Below are positions 44,239-52,557 of a stretch of 64,000 nucleotides of DNA, in pieces. This DNA comes from Pandoraea terrae (GTDB lineage: Bacteria > Pseudomonadota > Gammaproteobacteria > Burkholderiales > Burkholderiaceae): positions 62,001 to 126,000 of the forward strand of contig NZ_CABPRZ010000008.1 of NCBI RefSeq assembly GCF_902459695.1, read 5' to 3'. The notes beneath the pieces are model-generated. The model was not told the DNA's origin, searched no databases, and saw nothing but the letters and a program-made list of their open reading frames with translations. The translations under genes were made by a program, and so were the position numbers. Numbering within the stretch: position 1 is the first letter of the stretch; every line of letters starts with the position of its first letter.

Positions 44239-45022
44239 ATGCTCTCCAACGTCCTTGAATATCGAGCCGCAGCGAAGCGGTTTCTGCCGTCGTTTGCGTA
44301 TTGGTATCTCGAAGGCGGTGCCGAAGACGAGGTGAGCATGCGCCGGAATCGCGAAGCCTATGGCGAAGTGTTCTTCACGCCACGGGTCTTTGTGGACGTC
44401 ACCGATGTCAGCACCGCAGTGCGAGTTGCTGGCCGCGAGCTGGGTTGGCCGGTTGTCGTCGGGCCTACGGGGCTGAACGGACTCTTCCGACATCGTGCGG
44501 ACGAACTGTTGGCGAAGCACGCGAATGCCGCCGGCGTTCCATTCGTGCTGTCTACTGCCTCGACCAGTCTTATCGAAACTGTTCGAGAAACCACCAACGG
44601 GGACTTGTAGCTTCAGTTGTACGTGCAGCGAGACCGACGCATCGCAGAGGACATGATGCGCCGAGCCCAAGCATGTTGATGGAGCGCTGAGCCCGCTTGA
44701 AATCCTTGCCGAAACGGTAGATGCAATGCCGGATACCTTCGAAGTCTTGGTAGACGGAGGTATTCGACGCGGGAGCGACGTTGTCAAAGCGGTTGCGTTG
44801 GGGGCAAATGCAGTTCTGCTTGGGCGAGCCCCTCTTTACGGGCTTGCTGCGGCGGGCGAACAAGGATGCAAGGACGTCCTGACCCTGCTTCGCCGCGAAA
44901 TGGAAACTTGTTTGCGCCTGGTGGGCTGCCCGGATGTGCGTGACCTTGACCGTTCTTATTTGACCTCGGGGGGTGCGCTTCGCCACCGTGGGCGTAATGC
45001 CCTACGCGTGGTCAATCGATAA
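44239..45022 (+). pseudogene. Broken FMN-dependent alpha-hydroxy-acid dehydrogenase (LldD/GlcO-like)
   Basis: The first 123 codons (44239-44610) encode a normal N-terminus: SFAYWYLEGGAEDEVSMRRN, FTPRVFVDVTDV, VVVGPTGLNGLF. The frame then meets TAG where the family has Trp before L-Q-L-Y-V; reading on gives LQLYVQRDRRIAEDM and a further stop. The C-terminal part resumes in another frame, with LEILAETVDAMPDTFEVLVDGGIRRGSDVV and ALGANAVLLGR (quoted in parts). Roughly 150-200 residues of the middle barrel, including the catalytic His region, are missing. So it has a nonsense mutation plus a frame-breaking deletion and cannot make an active enzyme. It should once have oxidised an L-2-hydroxyacid. 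Confidence 0.85.
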
Positions 45023-45146
45023 GGAATCGCATTGATGGCCGCACCAATCCGTCGGCCAGCTGAGGGGCGTTCGCAACGATGACCTTTCGACGCCAGCGAT
45101 GCGGCTGCCCGGTTGGGCCACACCCCCCACGGATTTTCGCCAAGGC

Positions 45147-46334
45147 TTAGGACACCGCGCCCAAACCGTACTTGCCGGTCAGAAGCTCACCCGTCGTGAA
45201 GCGTTCGATGGAGTAGGGCTTCAGGGAGACGTCTGTCGGGAGACCCAGTGCTTCCTGGGCGATTATGCGGCCAACCGTCGGCGACAGCTTGAATCCGTGG
45301 CCGGAGAAGCCGTAACCGACAACAAGGCCCTCGATGCCAGGCAGCTTGCCGAGGACCGGATTCCAATCAGGGGTTACGTCATAGACACCGGTCCACGAGG
45401 ATGCGATGCCGGCCGTCTCATAGTCAGGGAACCGTTCTGCCACTTGGGCACCGACTTCCACAACGTAGTCCATCGGGATGTCGCCCTGCTCGACCTCTGC
45501 TGCCTTCAGCTTCTCGCCAACCACGCCTTCGCTCACGAGCATCTGGCTGCCGCCGTAGCTGCGGCAGTAGAGCATGCCCGGGGATGCCAAGTCCTTGAAG
45601 ACCGGCATCGAGAACGTGTACTTTGCCGCTTCGCACTCCAGCGCCAGCACGGCGTGGCGTTCCGGTACCACCGGGAGCGAACGGCCGGTCCAGCCGGCGA
45701 GTTCCGGCGTCCAGATATTCTGGGTGCTGATGACCATGGAGGTCTTGATGTCGCCAATCGACGTCGAGACCCCAACCACTTTCCCGTTTTCAATCTGCAG
45801 CTTTTGAACTTCGACGTTCTCGCGAATGGTGACCCCGCCTCGGCGCGCTGCACGGGCGAAGCCCGTCGCAACCAGGTAGGCATCGGCGAAGCCGGCTTCG
45901 GGCTCGTAACCAATGAGGGCTGCGTCCTCGAACTGCGCAATCGGCAGCAGTTCCTTCGCTTGGGCTTGGTTCAGCAACTCAAGCGGGATACCCTGTTCCT
46001 GTTGCTGCTGTAGAGACGCGCGAAGCGGTTCCAGCTTGTCCCCTTCGGGGGCGACAATCATGTACCCGCACTTCACCAGGCCACAGGAGGCTTCGTCATC
46101 TTCCAGGTATTGAGCGAAGTTATTGAACACGCTCCATGATTGCCGAGCCAGCTCGACGTTCTCCTTCACCGAATAATGGGTGCGCAGAATGCCGGAAGAC
46201 TGAGACGTCGTCCCTGCGCCAATCGTGCCTCGGTCGAGCACCAGCACGCGCTTCGCCCCAAACTTCGCGAGATGAAACGCCACCGAACTGCCGATGACGC
46301 CGGCACCAATGACGACCACGTCGTATGTATTCAC
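45147..46334 (-). CDS. FAD-dependent amine/amino-acid oxidoreductase (DAO family)
   Basis: 395 residues from a GTG at 46334, chosen because AAGGCGG lies just upstream; a TTG (46367) and an ATG (46349) are further out in frame. YDVVVIGAGVIGSSVAFHLAK is the FAD motif; TTSQSSGILRTHY and GYEPEAGFADAYLVATGFA resemble sarcosine oxidase beta/glycine oxidase proteins. DVTPDWNPVLGKLPGIEGL and GYGFSGHGFKLSP are the usual C-terminal flavin contacts. It would oxidise a secondary amine or D-amino acid, possibly a cyclic imino acid. It is convergent to the broken gene and lies at the edge of the 36-46 kb catabolic block. Confidence 0.87.
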   Translation of the reverse strand: MNTYDVVVIGAGVIGSSVAFHLAKFGAKRVLVLDRGTIGAGTTSQSSGILRTHYSVKENVELARQSWSVFNNFAQYLEDDEASCGLVKCGYMIVAPEGDKLEPLRASLQQQQEQGIPLELLNQAQAKELLPIAQFEDAALIGYEPEAGFADAYLVATGFARAARRGGVTIRENVEVQKLQIENGKVVGVSTSIGDIKTSMVISTQNIWTPELAGWTGRSLPVVPERHAVLALECEAAKYTFSMPVFKDLASPGMLYCRSYGGSQMLVSEGVVGEKLKAAEVEQGDIPMDYVVEVGAQVAERFPDYETAGIASSWTGVYDVTPDWNPVLGKLPGIEGLVVGYGFSGHGFKLSPTVGRIIAQEALGLPTDVSLKPYSIERFTTGELLTGKYGLGAVS

Positions 46335-46511
46335 GATTCCGCCTTCCATTCCAAGGGTGTTGTCCAAGTTTGGTACAGGCGAAACAAACCGGGCTCAATA
46401 TAAGTGGAGGCGATTTTTAGTAAAACCGGTGGCGAACATTAGGGCTTGAAGTACACGCGTTTTCCTGGGGAATCTCGTCCGGTGGGAACGTACGTGCTAA
46501 ACTTCGTTCCC

Positions 46512-46919
46512 ATGTCGTATTGGCGCAAATTCTTCGTTATCGTGGTGTTGGCTCTGAGCCTTCCGGTTCAGTCGCTGGCGGCCGTCTCGATGAAATGTGG
46601 GGCAACGCCCATTGGCGGAGCCCATGTGTCAATGCGTCATGCGACGGACGATGCAGCACCTCAACTGCAGAGCGCTGAAATCGCCGAGATGACGGGCGGC
46701 GACCATCATGGTCACGAAGGCCATCATCACGGCAGCGCGCATGCACACTCCTGTTCGACATGCGCATCCTGCTGCTTTGGTGTGGCGTTGCCGTTTGTTC
46801 CAGGCATTCCCCCTCCAACGGTAGTGGTTCGTTTCGCCACACCCCTTCCCGCATCTGAGACTGCTCCGTCGTTTTTGACGGATGGAGTCGAGCGACCTCC
46901 CCGAACCAACCTCGTCTAG
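46512..46919 (+). CDS. His/Cys-rich exported protein of the copper operon
   Basis: 135 residues from the ATG at 46512; the frame is open further upstream without better sites. Residues 1 to about 23 form a signal peptide (FFVIVVLALSLPVQSLA). The middle has a His-rich cluster, GGDHHGHEGHHHGSAHAHSC, then CSTCASCC. These suit binding of copper or another soft metal in the periplasm. It heads the plus-strand copper operon before the TolC-like, multicopper oxidase and CopCD genes. Similar DUF2946-type small proteins occur at copper loci. No ribosome site is clear, so the start is uncertain. Confidence 0.7.
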   Translation: MSYWRKFFVIVVLALSLPVQSLAAVSMKCGATPIGGAHVSMRHATDDAAPQLQSAEIAEMTGGDHHGHEGHHHGSAHAHSCSTCASCCFGVALPFVPGIPPPTVVVRFATPLPASETAPSFLTDGVERPPRTNLV

Positions 46920-47009
46920 CCTCATTGTCGCAGCGAAAGACTGCGATGCATAAGTTCGTTTTTCTGGATGACCTGCGGTCGTTCAGGAGAGCTACGACGG
47001 GACAATTTC

Positions 47010-47315
47010 ATGCAAATGACTTCTGCGGCGCTTTTATGCGCGGCGGCGATGCTGCCGGCGCTCGCGCATGCGACAACAACAATTCCAGACCCAACGGATG
47101 CGGCAGCGTCAGTGCCTGCGGCATCCGTTCCGTCCGCTTTCGAGGGTTATCAACCCTACCGAGACGGGGAAGGGCCGACTTGGCAGCAACTCAATCAGAC
47201 CGTCATGGGCACGACGGGTATGGCCGGAATGAAACAAAAGCAGCCAGCGGCCAGTACCCCGGCGAAAAATATTGAACCGGGCACTACGCACTCTCACAAC
47301 GAGGGAGCCAAGTGA
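47010..47315 (+). CDS. Small exported protein of the copper operon
   Basis: 101 residues from the ATG at 47010 (a second ATG two codons later is as likely). The signal peptide (ALLCAAAMLPALAHA) is followed by a Thr/Pro/Ala-rich stretch, then GYQPYRDGEGPTWQQLNQTV and a Met/Gly segment (MGTTGMAGM). A conserved Y-x-P-Y-R-D tract suggests a family seen next to copper efflux genes, but I cannot name it (it recalls DUF3613). Its stop overlaps the start of the TolC-like gene by one base, so it is in the operon. Confidence 0.7.
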   Translation: MQMTSAALLCAAAMLPALAHATTTIPDPTDAAASVPAASVPSAFEGYQPYRDGEGPTWQQLNQTVMGTTGMAGMKQKQPAASTPAKNIEPGTTHSHNEGAK

Positions 47316-48742
47316 TGCGGCAATTCGTTAACACCCGCACCGCTATCGTCGTCGCCGGGAGTGTCTTCCTCGCCGGTTGCACGACGTTCTCCAAAGATGG
47401 GGGATTCGATACTGTCGCAACAACGGCATCGGAGCGTCTTGGTAAGAACACCGTGCACGTGAAGACCGATGCCGACCGGCAGGCGGTGGCAGGCCGTACG
47501 CGGGAGATGCTCGCCAAACCCTTGAGCATGGACGACGCGGTGCAGCTCGCGCTGTTAAATAATCCTGGCTTGCAGGTGTCTTATGGAGAACTCGGGATTT
47601 CCGAGGCGGACCTTGTGCAGGCCGGAAGATTGCCGAATCCTGGGTTCAAATTCAGTCGCACGCACTCGAGCAACGATCTCAGTATTGGCCGTACCTTCTC
47701 GGTGGGCATATTGAGCGTCCTCACGCTTCCCATTGCCTCTCGCATCGAGAACGCCCGTTTCGAACAGACGAAGCTCCAGACGGCAAACGCAATGCTCGTG
47801 GTCGCTGCAGACGCGCGACGTGCCTATGTCAACGCGGTAGCCGCCGAGCAAGCCGCGCAATACGCAGCGCGGGTAAAGGATTCGGCGGAAGCCGGCGCTG
47901 AACTCGCACTGCGAATGCGCCAAGCGGGGAACTTCAGCCGGCTCGACTACGCGCGCGAACAGGCGTTCTATGCGGAGTCGGTCGCGGCACAGGCAAAAGC
48001 GCAGCAACAGGCCGTGTCCGCACGAGAGAAACTCACGCGCGCGATGGGGTTATGGGGCTCAGGCACCGGTTACACGCTTCCGGACCGTTTGCCCGACCTG
48101 CCTAAGGACCGGCCACAATTGAACGACCTGGAAAGCTTTGCCATGCAGAACCGACTGGATATGCAGGCGGCAAAGTTGCAGACGCAAAGCGTAGCGACAT
48201 CCCTCGGGCTCACCAAGGCCACGCGATTCGTCAATGTGCTTGACGTCGGCTATCTGAACAACTTCGAGACCGACAAGGGACACGAACACGGTTACGAAAT
48301 CAGCGTGGAGATTCCTATCTTCGATTGGGGTGGCGCGAAAGTGGCTCGGGCAGAGGCGACTTACATGCAGTCCGTAAACAAACTCGCACAGACCGCAATT
48401 GAAGCCCGGTCAGAAGTTCGCGAGTCGTATTCCGCCTACGTGACGAACTACAACTTGGCGAAGCACTACCGAGATGAGGTCGTGCCAATCCGAAAGACCA
48501 TTTCTGACGAGCTTCTGCTGCGTTACAACGGGATGCTTGCAAGCGTCTTCGAACTGCTCGCCGACTCGCGAGACCAGGTTGGTGCCGTGAACAACTACAT
48601 CGACGCGCTGAAGGACTACTGGTTGGCCGAGACAGACCTGCAACAAGCGGTCGGTGGCCGCCTGCCTCAGCAGGTAGCGGCATCGTCGCCGCCGGCCCCC
48701 GCGACGCAACCTGCGTCGCCTACGAAATTGGAAGGTAAATGA
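47315..48742 (+). CDS. TolC-family outer membrane lipoprotein, copper operon
   Basis: 475 residues from the ATG at 47315. The signal ends VFLAGCTTF, a lipobox with Cys, as in OprM/CusC-type factors. Two outer-membrane-efflux repeats follow: LSMDDAVQLALLNNPGLQVSYGELG and a later SVATSLGLTKATRFVN / ISVEIPIFDWGGAKVARAEATYM region, parted in two as usual. The helices would form the periplasmic tunnel. No RND pump follows in this operon; the RND genes are in the convergent cus operon at 52-59 kb, which has its own TolC-like gene. It may serve copper export with CopA-type multicopper oxidase neighbours. Confidence 0.88.
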   Translation: MRQFVNTRTAIVVAGSVFLAGCTTFSKDGGFDTVATTASERLGKNTVHVKTDADRQAVAGRTREMLAKPLSMDDAVQLALLNNPGLQVSYGELGISEADLVQAGRLPNPGFKFSRTHSSNDLSIGRTFSVGILSVLTLPIASRIENARFEQTKLQTANAMLVVAADARRAYVNAVAAEQAAQYAARVKDSAEAGAELALRMRQAGNFSRLDYAREQAFYAESVAAQAKAQQQAVSAREKLTRAMGLWGSGTGYTLPDRLPDLPKDRPQLNDLESFAMQNRLDMQAAKLQTQSVATSLGLTKATRFVNVLDVGYLNNFETDKGHEHGYEISVEIPIFDWGGAKVARAEATYMQSVNKLAQTAIEARSEVRESYSAYVTNYNLAKHYRDEVVPIRKTISDELLLRYNGMLASVFELLADSRDQVGAVNNYIDALKDYWLAETDLQQAVGGRLPQQVAASSPPAPATQPASPTKLEGK

Positions 48743-48743
48743 G

Positions 48744-50039
48744 ATGGTGTCACGTCGAAGTTTTCTCGGCGGTTCGGGCGCTGCGCTCTTGGGCGCGGCA
48801 TTAGTCAGTAAGGCGGGCGCCGCGTCGCTTCCCGAAGCCCCGACGATGGCAAAAGCCACGATGCAACCGCCGTTGGTGCCGCCTAACGGCCGTCCTTACA
48901 CGCCAGTCGCGACGCTGAACGGCTGGAGCTTGCCGTGGCGGATGAAGAATGGTTGGAAGGAGTTTCATTTGATTGCCGAGCCTGTCGTACGCGAACTGGC
49001 ACCGGGCATGAATGCGAATCTGTGGGGTTACAACGGGCAAGCACCTGGTCCCACCATCGAGGCAGTCGAGGGTGACAAGGTCCGTATCTTTGTGACCAAC
49101 AAGCTTCCCGAGCAAACCACCGTTCATTGGCACGGGATGCTGCTTCCCTGCGGGATGGATGGCGTCGGTGGGCTCACGCAACCGCACATTCCTCCGGGGA
49201 AAACGTTCGTCTACGAATTTCAGCTGGAGAAGCATGGCACGTTCATGTATCACCCGCATTCAGACGAGATGGTGCAAATGGCAATGGGGATGATGGGAAC
49301 CTTCATCGTGCATCCCAAAGACCGCAGTGTCATGCCGGTCGACCGTGACTTCGTTTTCATCATGTCCGCGTACGACATTGATCCGGGCAGCTTCACGCCG
49401 CGCGTCAACGAGATGACCGACTTCAATATGTGGACATGGAATGCGCGCGTTTTTCCGGGCATTGACCCCTTGCCGGTGCGAGCAGGGGACCGAGTGCGCA
49501 TCCGATTCGGCAATTTGACGATGACCAATCACCCCATTCATCTCCACGGTTACAGCTTCGAGGTGGCAGGCACTGACGGCGGCTGGATTCCACCGGCCGC
49601 GCGCTGGCCGGAAGTCACCGCCGACGTTGCAGTTGGACAGATGCGTGCCATCGAGTTCACGGCTAACCGGCCGGGAGATTGGGCATTTCACTGCCACAAG
49701 TCCCACCACACGATGAATGCGATGGGACATCAGGTCCCGAACCTGATTGGCGTGCCTCAGAAGGACCTTGCGAAACGCATCAACAAGCTCGTGCCGGATT
49801 ACATGGCGATGGGCAGCACCGGCGGCGCCATGGGCGAGATGGAGATGCCGCTTCCAGACAACACGTTGCCGATGATGACGGGCACCGGCCCGTTCGGTGC
49901 GCTGGAGATGGGCGGCATGTTCAGCGTTGTCAAGGTTCGTGAGGGACTGAAACGCAATGACTACCGTGACCCGGGCTGGTTCAAACATCCGAAGGGAACA
50001 GTGGCTCGCGAATATAGCGGTGAGTTGCCAGAAGACTGA
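48744..50039 (+). CDS. Multicopper oxidase (copper resistance)
   Basis: 431 residues with a Tat signal (SRRSFLGGSGAALLGAAL). Copper-binding motifs are in order: HWHG (near 130), HPH in MYHPHSDE, HPIHLHGYSFE (type 1/3 copper) and HCHKSHHTMNAM. The C-terminus is Met-rich (MGEMEMPLPDNTLPMM), typical of copper-handling oxidases. It oxidises Cu(I) to the less toxic Cu(II) in the periplasm. It is shorter than Pseudomonas CopA (about 600) and lacks its long Met repeat region. It lies between the TolC-like gene and CusF/CopC/CopD. Confidence 0.92.
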   Translation: MVSRRSFLGGSGAALLGAALVSKAGAASLPEAPTMAKATMQPPLVPPNGRPYTPVATLNGWSLPWRMKNGWKEFHLIAEPVVRELAPGMNANLWGYNGQAPGPTIEAVEGDKVRIFVTNKLPEQTTVHWHGMLLPCGMDGVGGLTQPHIPPGKTFVYEFQLEKHGTFMYHPHSDEMVQMAMGMMGTFIVHPKDRSVMPVDRDFVFIMSAYDIDPGSFTPRVNEMTDFNMWTWNARVFPGIDPLPVRAGDRVRIRFGNLTMTNHPIHLHGYSFEVAGTDGGWIPPAARWPEVTADVAVGQMRAIEFTANRPGDWAFHCHKSHHTMNAMGHQVPNLIGVPQKDLAKRINKLVPDYMAMGSTGGAMGEMEMPLPDNTLPMMTGTGPFGALEMGGMFSVVKVREGLKRNDYRDPGWFKHPKGTVAREYSGELPED

Positions 50040-50102
50040 CTTTTGTGACGCTGGGCACGGCCCAGTTTAACTATTTGTGCTTTGTACTTTGGAGATAACG
50101 TG

Positions 50103-50447
50103 ATGAAGAACGTACTTGCATCGATTGCGATTGGTTGTGCACTGCTTGTGTCGGCGACTGCCTTTGCGGCAGGAGATATGAGCAACATGAAAATGGGGAG
50201 TGACACCCAACAAAGCGATACCAAGAACAGCATGTCGCATGGCGAAATCAAGAAAATTGACGCCTCAGCAGGAAAACTGACCATCAAGCACGGTCCTCTG
50301 GAAAACTTGGGCATGGAAGGCATGACGATGGTTTTCAAGGTGAAGGACCCGACCATGGTGTCCCAAGTCAAAGTCGGCGACAAGATTGATTTCGTTGCCG
50401 AAGAAGCCAACGGCGCCCTGACCGTGACCAAGCTCCAAAAGCAGTAA
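50103..50447 (+). CDS. CusF-like periplasmic copper-binding protein
   Basis: 114 residues from the ATG at 50103 with GGAGAT ahead. The signal peptide (IAIGCALLVSATAFA) is followed by MSNMKMG and a CusF domain: GEIKKIDASAGKLTIKHGPL and GMEGMTMVFKVKDP, with the conserved H-x-x-x-x-x-x-x-M-x-M type copper site, and VGDKIDFVAEE. It binds Cu(I)/Ag(I) and hands it to CusB-type partners. It is one of three CusF domains in the window. Confidence 0.88.
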   Translation: MKNVLASIAIGCALLVSATAFAAGDMSNMKMGSDTQQSDTKNSMSHGEIKKIDASAGKLTIKHGPLENLGMEGMTMVFKVKDPTMVSQVKVGDKIDFVAEEANGALTVTKLQKQ

Positions 50448-50513
50448 GCGCGAAAGTGGCGCGTCGGTGCTCGGTCGCCCCTTCCCAAAAACTCAGCCAC
50501 TACGGCAACTAAC

Positions 50514-50888
50514 ATGAAGAAAATTGTGCGCATACAACTCATCCGTGCTGCGGCTGTCGCCACCGTCGGACTTGCTCCGGCTCTGGCCGTCGCGCACGGC
50601 AAGTTAGAAAATTCCGTGCCGGCCGCAGATAGCGCCGTGGCCGTGTCGCCCGGCGCACTTCGCCTGACATTCAACGAGAATCTGGAATCCGCCTTCAGCA
50701 CGATTAAGGTCACGGATTCCTCTGGCACTCCTGTGACACAAGAGAAGGCCAAAATTGACGCTTCGAATCCGCATGTTTTGACCCTGGCAGTCCCCAAACT
50801 AGCTTCCGGCGCATACACTGTGCAGTGGGCTGTCATGACAGCAGACGCCCACAAGACCAAGGGCACATACGCCTTCAAGGTGAAGTGA
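50514..50888 (+). CDS. copC: Copper resistance protein CopC
   Basis: 124 residues. The signal peptide ends ALAVAHGK, leaving the N-terminal His that CopC uses as copper ligand. LENSVPAADSAVAVSPGALRL and LTFNENLESAFS are the conserved strands, and YTVQWAVMTADAHKTKGTYAF is the C-terminal motif with Asp and His ligands. It binds copper in the periplasm and passes it to CopD. Its stop overlaps the copD start by one base. Confidence 0.92.
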   Translation: MKKIVRIQLIRAAAVATVGLAPALAVAHGKLENSVPAADSAVAVSPGALRLTFNENLESAFSTIKVTDSSGTPVTQEKAKIDASNPHVLTLAVPKLASGAYTVQWAVMTADAHKTKGTYAFKVK

Positions 50889-51829
50889 TGAACGACGGTT
50901 TCCTCGGCATTTTGCGGCTGGCGTTTGTTGCACTACAGAACATCAGTTTCGCGGTCGTTGTGGGTGTTCTGCTCAGCGACAGGTGGCTTGCACGCCGAAG
51001 CTCCGTATGGCAAGCCGGCGTTAGCCGGCGTCTGCTTGGCGCTTTGCGCGTCGCATCGTTCGGTGCCTTGATATCCAGCGCGTTTGTATTCTGGATTCAT
51101 TGCGCATTGATGAGTGACTCCACGCTTCTGGAGGCGGGGCCTGCGATACGCTCGATGCTGGTGGAAACCGCTTTTGGACACGCTTGGTTGGTCGGCGCAA
51201 GCCTGATGCTGTTCGTGGCCATTCTGTCGCTAATCCAGCCGGGCAAATCGATTCGATTTTCCGTCTTGTTTTGGCTGGCGCTCGCGGGGGTTGCGCTTGC
51301 TCGAAGCAACGGTGGTCATCCGGTCGATGCAGGGCTCTTCAGCCTGCCGGTTTGGGCGGATTGGGTGCATTTGCTCGCCGTTAGTGCTTGGGTAGGGCTT
51401 GTGCTGGTAACGACGTATCTCGTTGTACCGCGATTTTTGGGCGCGCCAAGCGGCGAGCATGTGAATAGCGCCGAGTTCGTGCGGTCTCTTTCGGATGCCG
51501 CCACGTTTGCATTGATAGCGCTATTCCTCACCGGGGCATATAACGGATGGCGAGGTCTCAACACGCCGGGCAATCTGCTGGAATCGGCATACGGGCAAAT
51601 ACTGTTACTCAAGCTAGCACTCGTATCCGTGGCTGCTGCCCTTGGCGCTCACAACCGGTTCTTCGAGATGCCGCGATTGCTTTCTTCGCTCAGGTACGCG
51701 TCATCTGAATCGCCCATGCGTCCACTAAAACGATTTTCGGCGGTTCTCCACGTCGAATCTTTGGTGCTGGCAGGCGTTCTCGTCAGCGCCGCGGTGCTTG
51801 TATCCAGCCCGCTTCCGGGAACAGCGTAG
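50888..51829 (+). CDS. copD: Copper resistance protein CopD
   Basis: 313 residues from the ATG at 50888. About eight hydrophobic segments. ARSNGGHPVDAGLFSLPVWADWVHLLAVSAWVGL carries the conserved His and Trp residues of the CopD/YcnJ family; NGWRGLNTPGNLLESAYGQILLLK is the other block (both quoted from longer motifs). It imports or handles copper with CopC. The last ~100 bases overlap, antisense, a small minus-strand ORF. Confidence 0.9.
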   Translation: MNDGFLGILRLAFVALQNISFAVVVGVLLSDRWLARRSSVWQAGVSRRLLGALRVASFGALISSAFVFWIHCALMSDSTLLEAGPAIRSMLVETAFGHAWLVGASLMLFVAILSLIQPGKSIRFSVLFWLALAGVALARSNGGHPVDAGLFSLPVWADWVHLLAVSAWVGLVLVTTYLVVPRFLGAPSGEHVNSAEFVRSLSDAATFALIALFLTGAYNGWRGLNTPGNLLESAYGQILLLKLALVSVAAALGAHNRFFEMPRLLSSLRYASSESPMRPLKRFSAVLHVESLVLAGVLVSAAVLVSSPLPGTA

Positions 51830-52114
51830 TGTGTGGTGGGGTAGTCGAGGTCGCGTCCTGGCCACGGCAATCGCTCCCCAGTCTCTTTCGGCTCGCCCCA
51901 TTGCCGGGGAGATTCCCGTCATCTCTGTGGCGCCGCCCATCATCGGGCAGCTGCCCATCATTCCCTCCATCCCCATCATGGAACTATGCTCTCGGGATTT
52001 TGCTGAGGGGGCTGCAGAACTGGCAGTACCGGGACCGTCTGCAGCCATGGTGAAGGCACTGACGGCAAACAAGAGCGCTGAGAGAGCGGCCGCCCGTATC
52101 GATTTCGTATTCAT
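51725..52114 (-). pseudogene. Met-rich exported protein, probably 3'-truncated
   Basis: The ORF of 129 codons has a convincing start: a signal peptide (AALSALLFAVSAFTMAA) and a metal-binding stretch MMGMEGMMGSCPMM. Its last ~60 codons look unlike protein (Arg/Arg-His-rich) and the final third overlaps copD antisense. The likely reading is a small Met-rich copper protein whose tail was lost by frameshift or deletion near 51880. No clear ribosome site is present. It may still be expressed as a short peptide. It lies after cusF on the same strand. Confidence 0.45.
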
Positions 52115-52200
52115 GTAAATCGCCGGATTCGTAAAAAAGCGTGACGCTGAAATAGCAATTCACAACGTCATGGTCGCCACTTTCAGCACTTGCCGCACGC

Positions 52201-52557
52201 TTACTTTTGCTTTTCCAGCTTCACGATGGTCATTGTGCCGTTCACGTTTTCGACGCGGACCTTCACCTTGTCGCCTTCGTGAGCCTGCTTGACCATGGCG
52301 GCGTCCTTGGCTTTGAACGCCATGGTCATGGCCGGCATCCCGACGTTTTCCAGCGCCCCGTGCTTCAGGGTAACCATCCCGGTGGCTGCATCGACCTTCT
52401 TGACAACGGCGTCAGTGAGCGCAGCATTTGACGAGGCCATCGTCCCCGACGACTTCATCGGCATGTCCATGCCGGGCATGTCACCGGCGGAAAATGCCGG
52501 GGCGGAAAGTGCAGCGATTGCCAAAAGTGCAAGCGATGTGACGTGAATCTTCTTCAT
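52201..52557 (-). CDS. cusF: CusF-like periplasmic copper-binding protein
   Basis: 118 residues. The signal peptide ([16 protein letters not shown]) is followed by a Met-rich segment [10 protein letters not shown] and a CusF domain: [36 protein letters not shown], in two parts, with the H and M-x-M copper ligands; then [10 protein letters not shown]. It follows cusA with an ATGA overlap. It should load copper or silver onto the CusB-type adaptor. Confidence 0.9.
   Translation of the reverse strand: MKKIHVTSLALLAIAALSAPAFSAGDMPGMDMPMKSSGTMASSNAALTDAVVKKVDAATGMVTLKHGALENVGMPAMTMAFKAKDAAMVKQAHEGDKVKVRVENVNGTMTIVKLEKQK

Noticed and set aside
44610-44726. Two separate small genes in place of one broken gene
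   Set aside because: Both parts match consecutive ends of one FMN dehydrogenase family, so a pseudogene is simpler.
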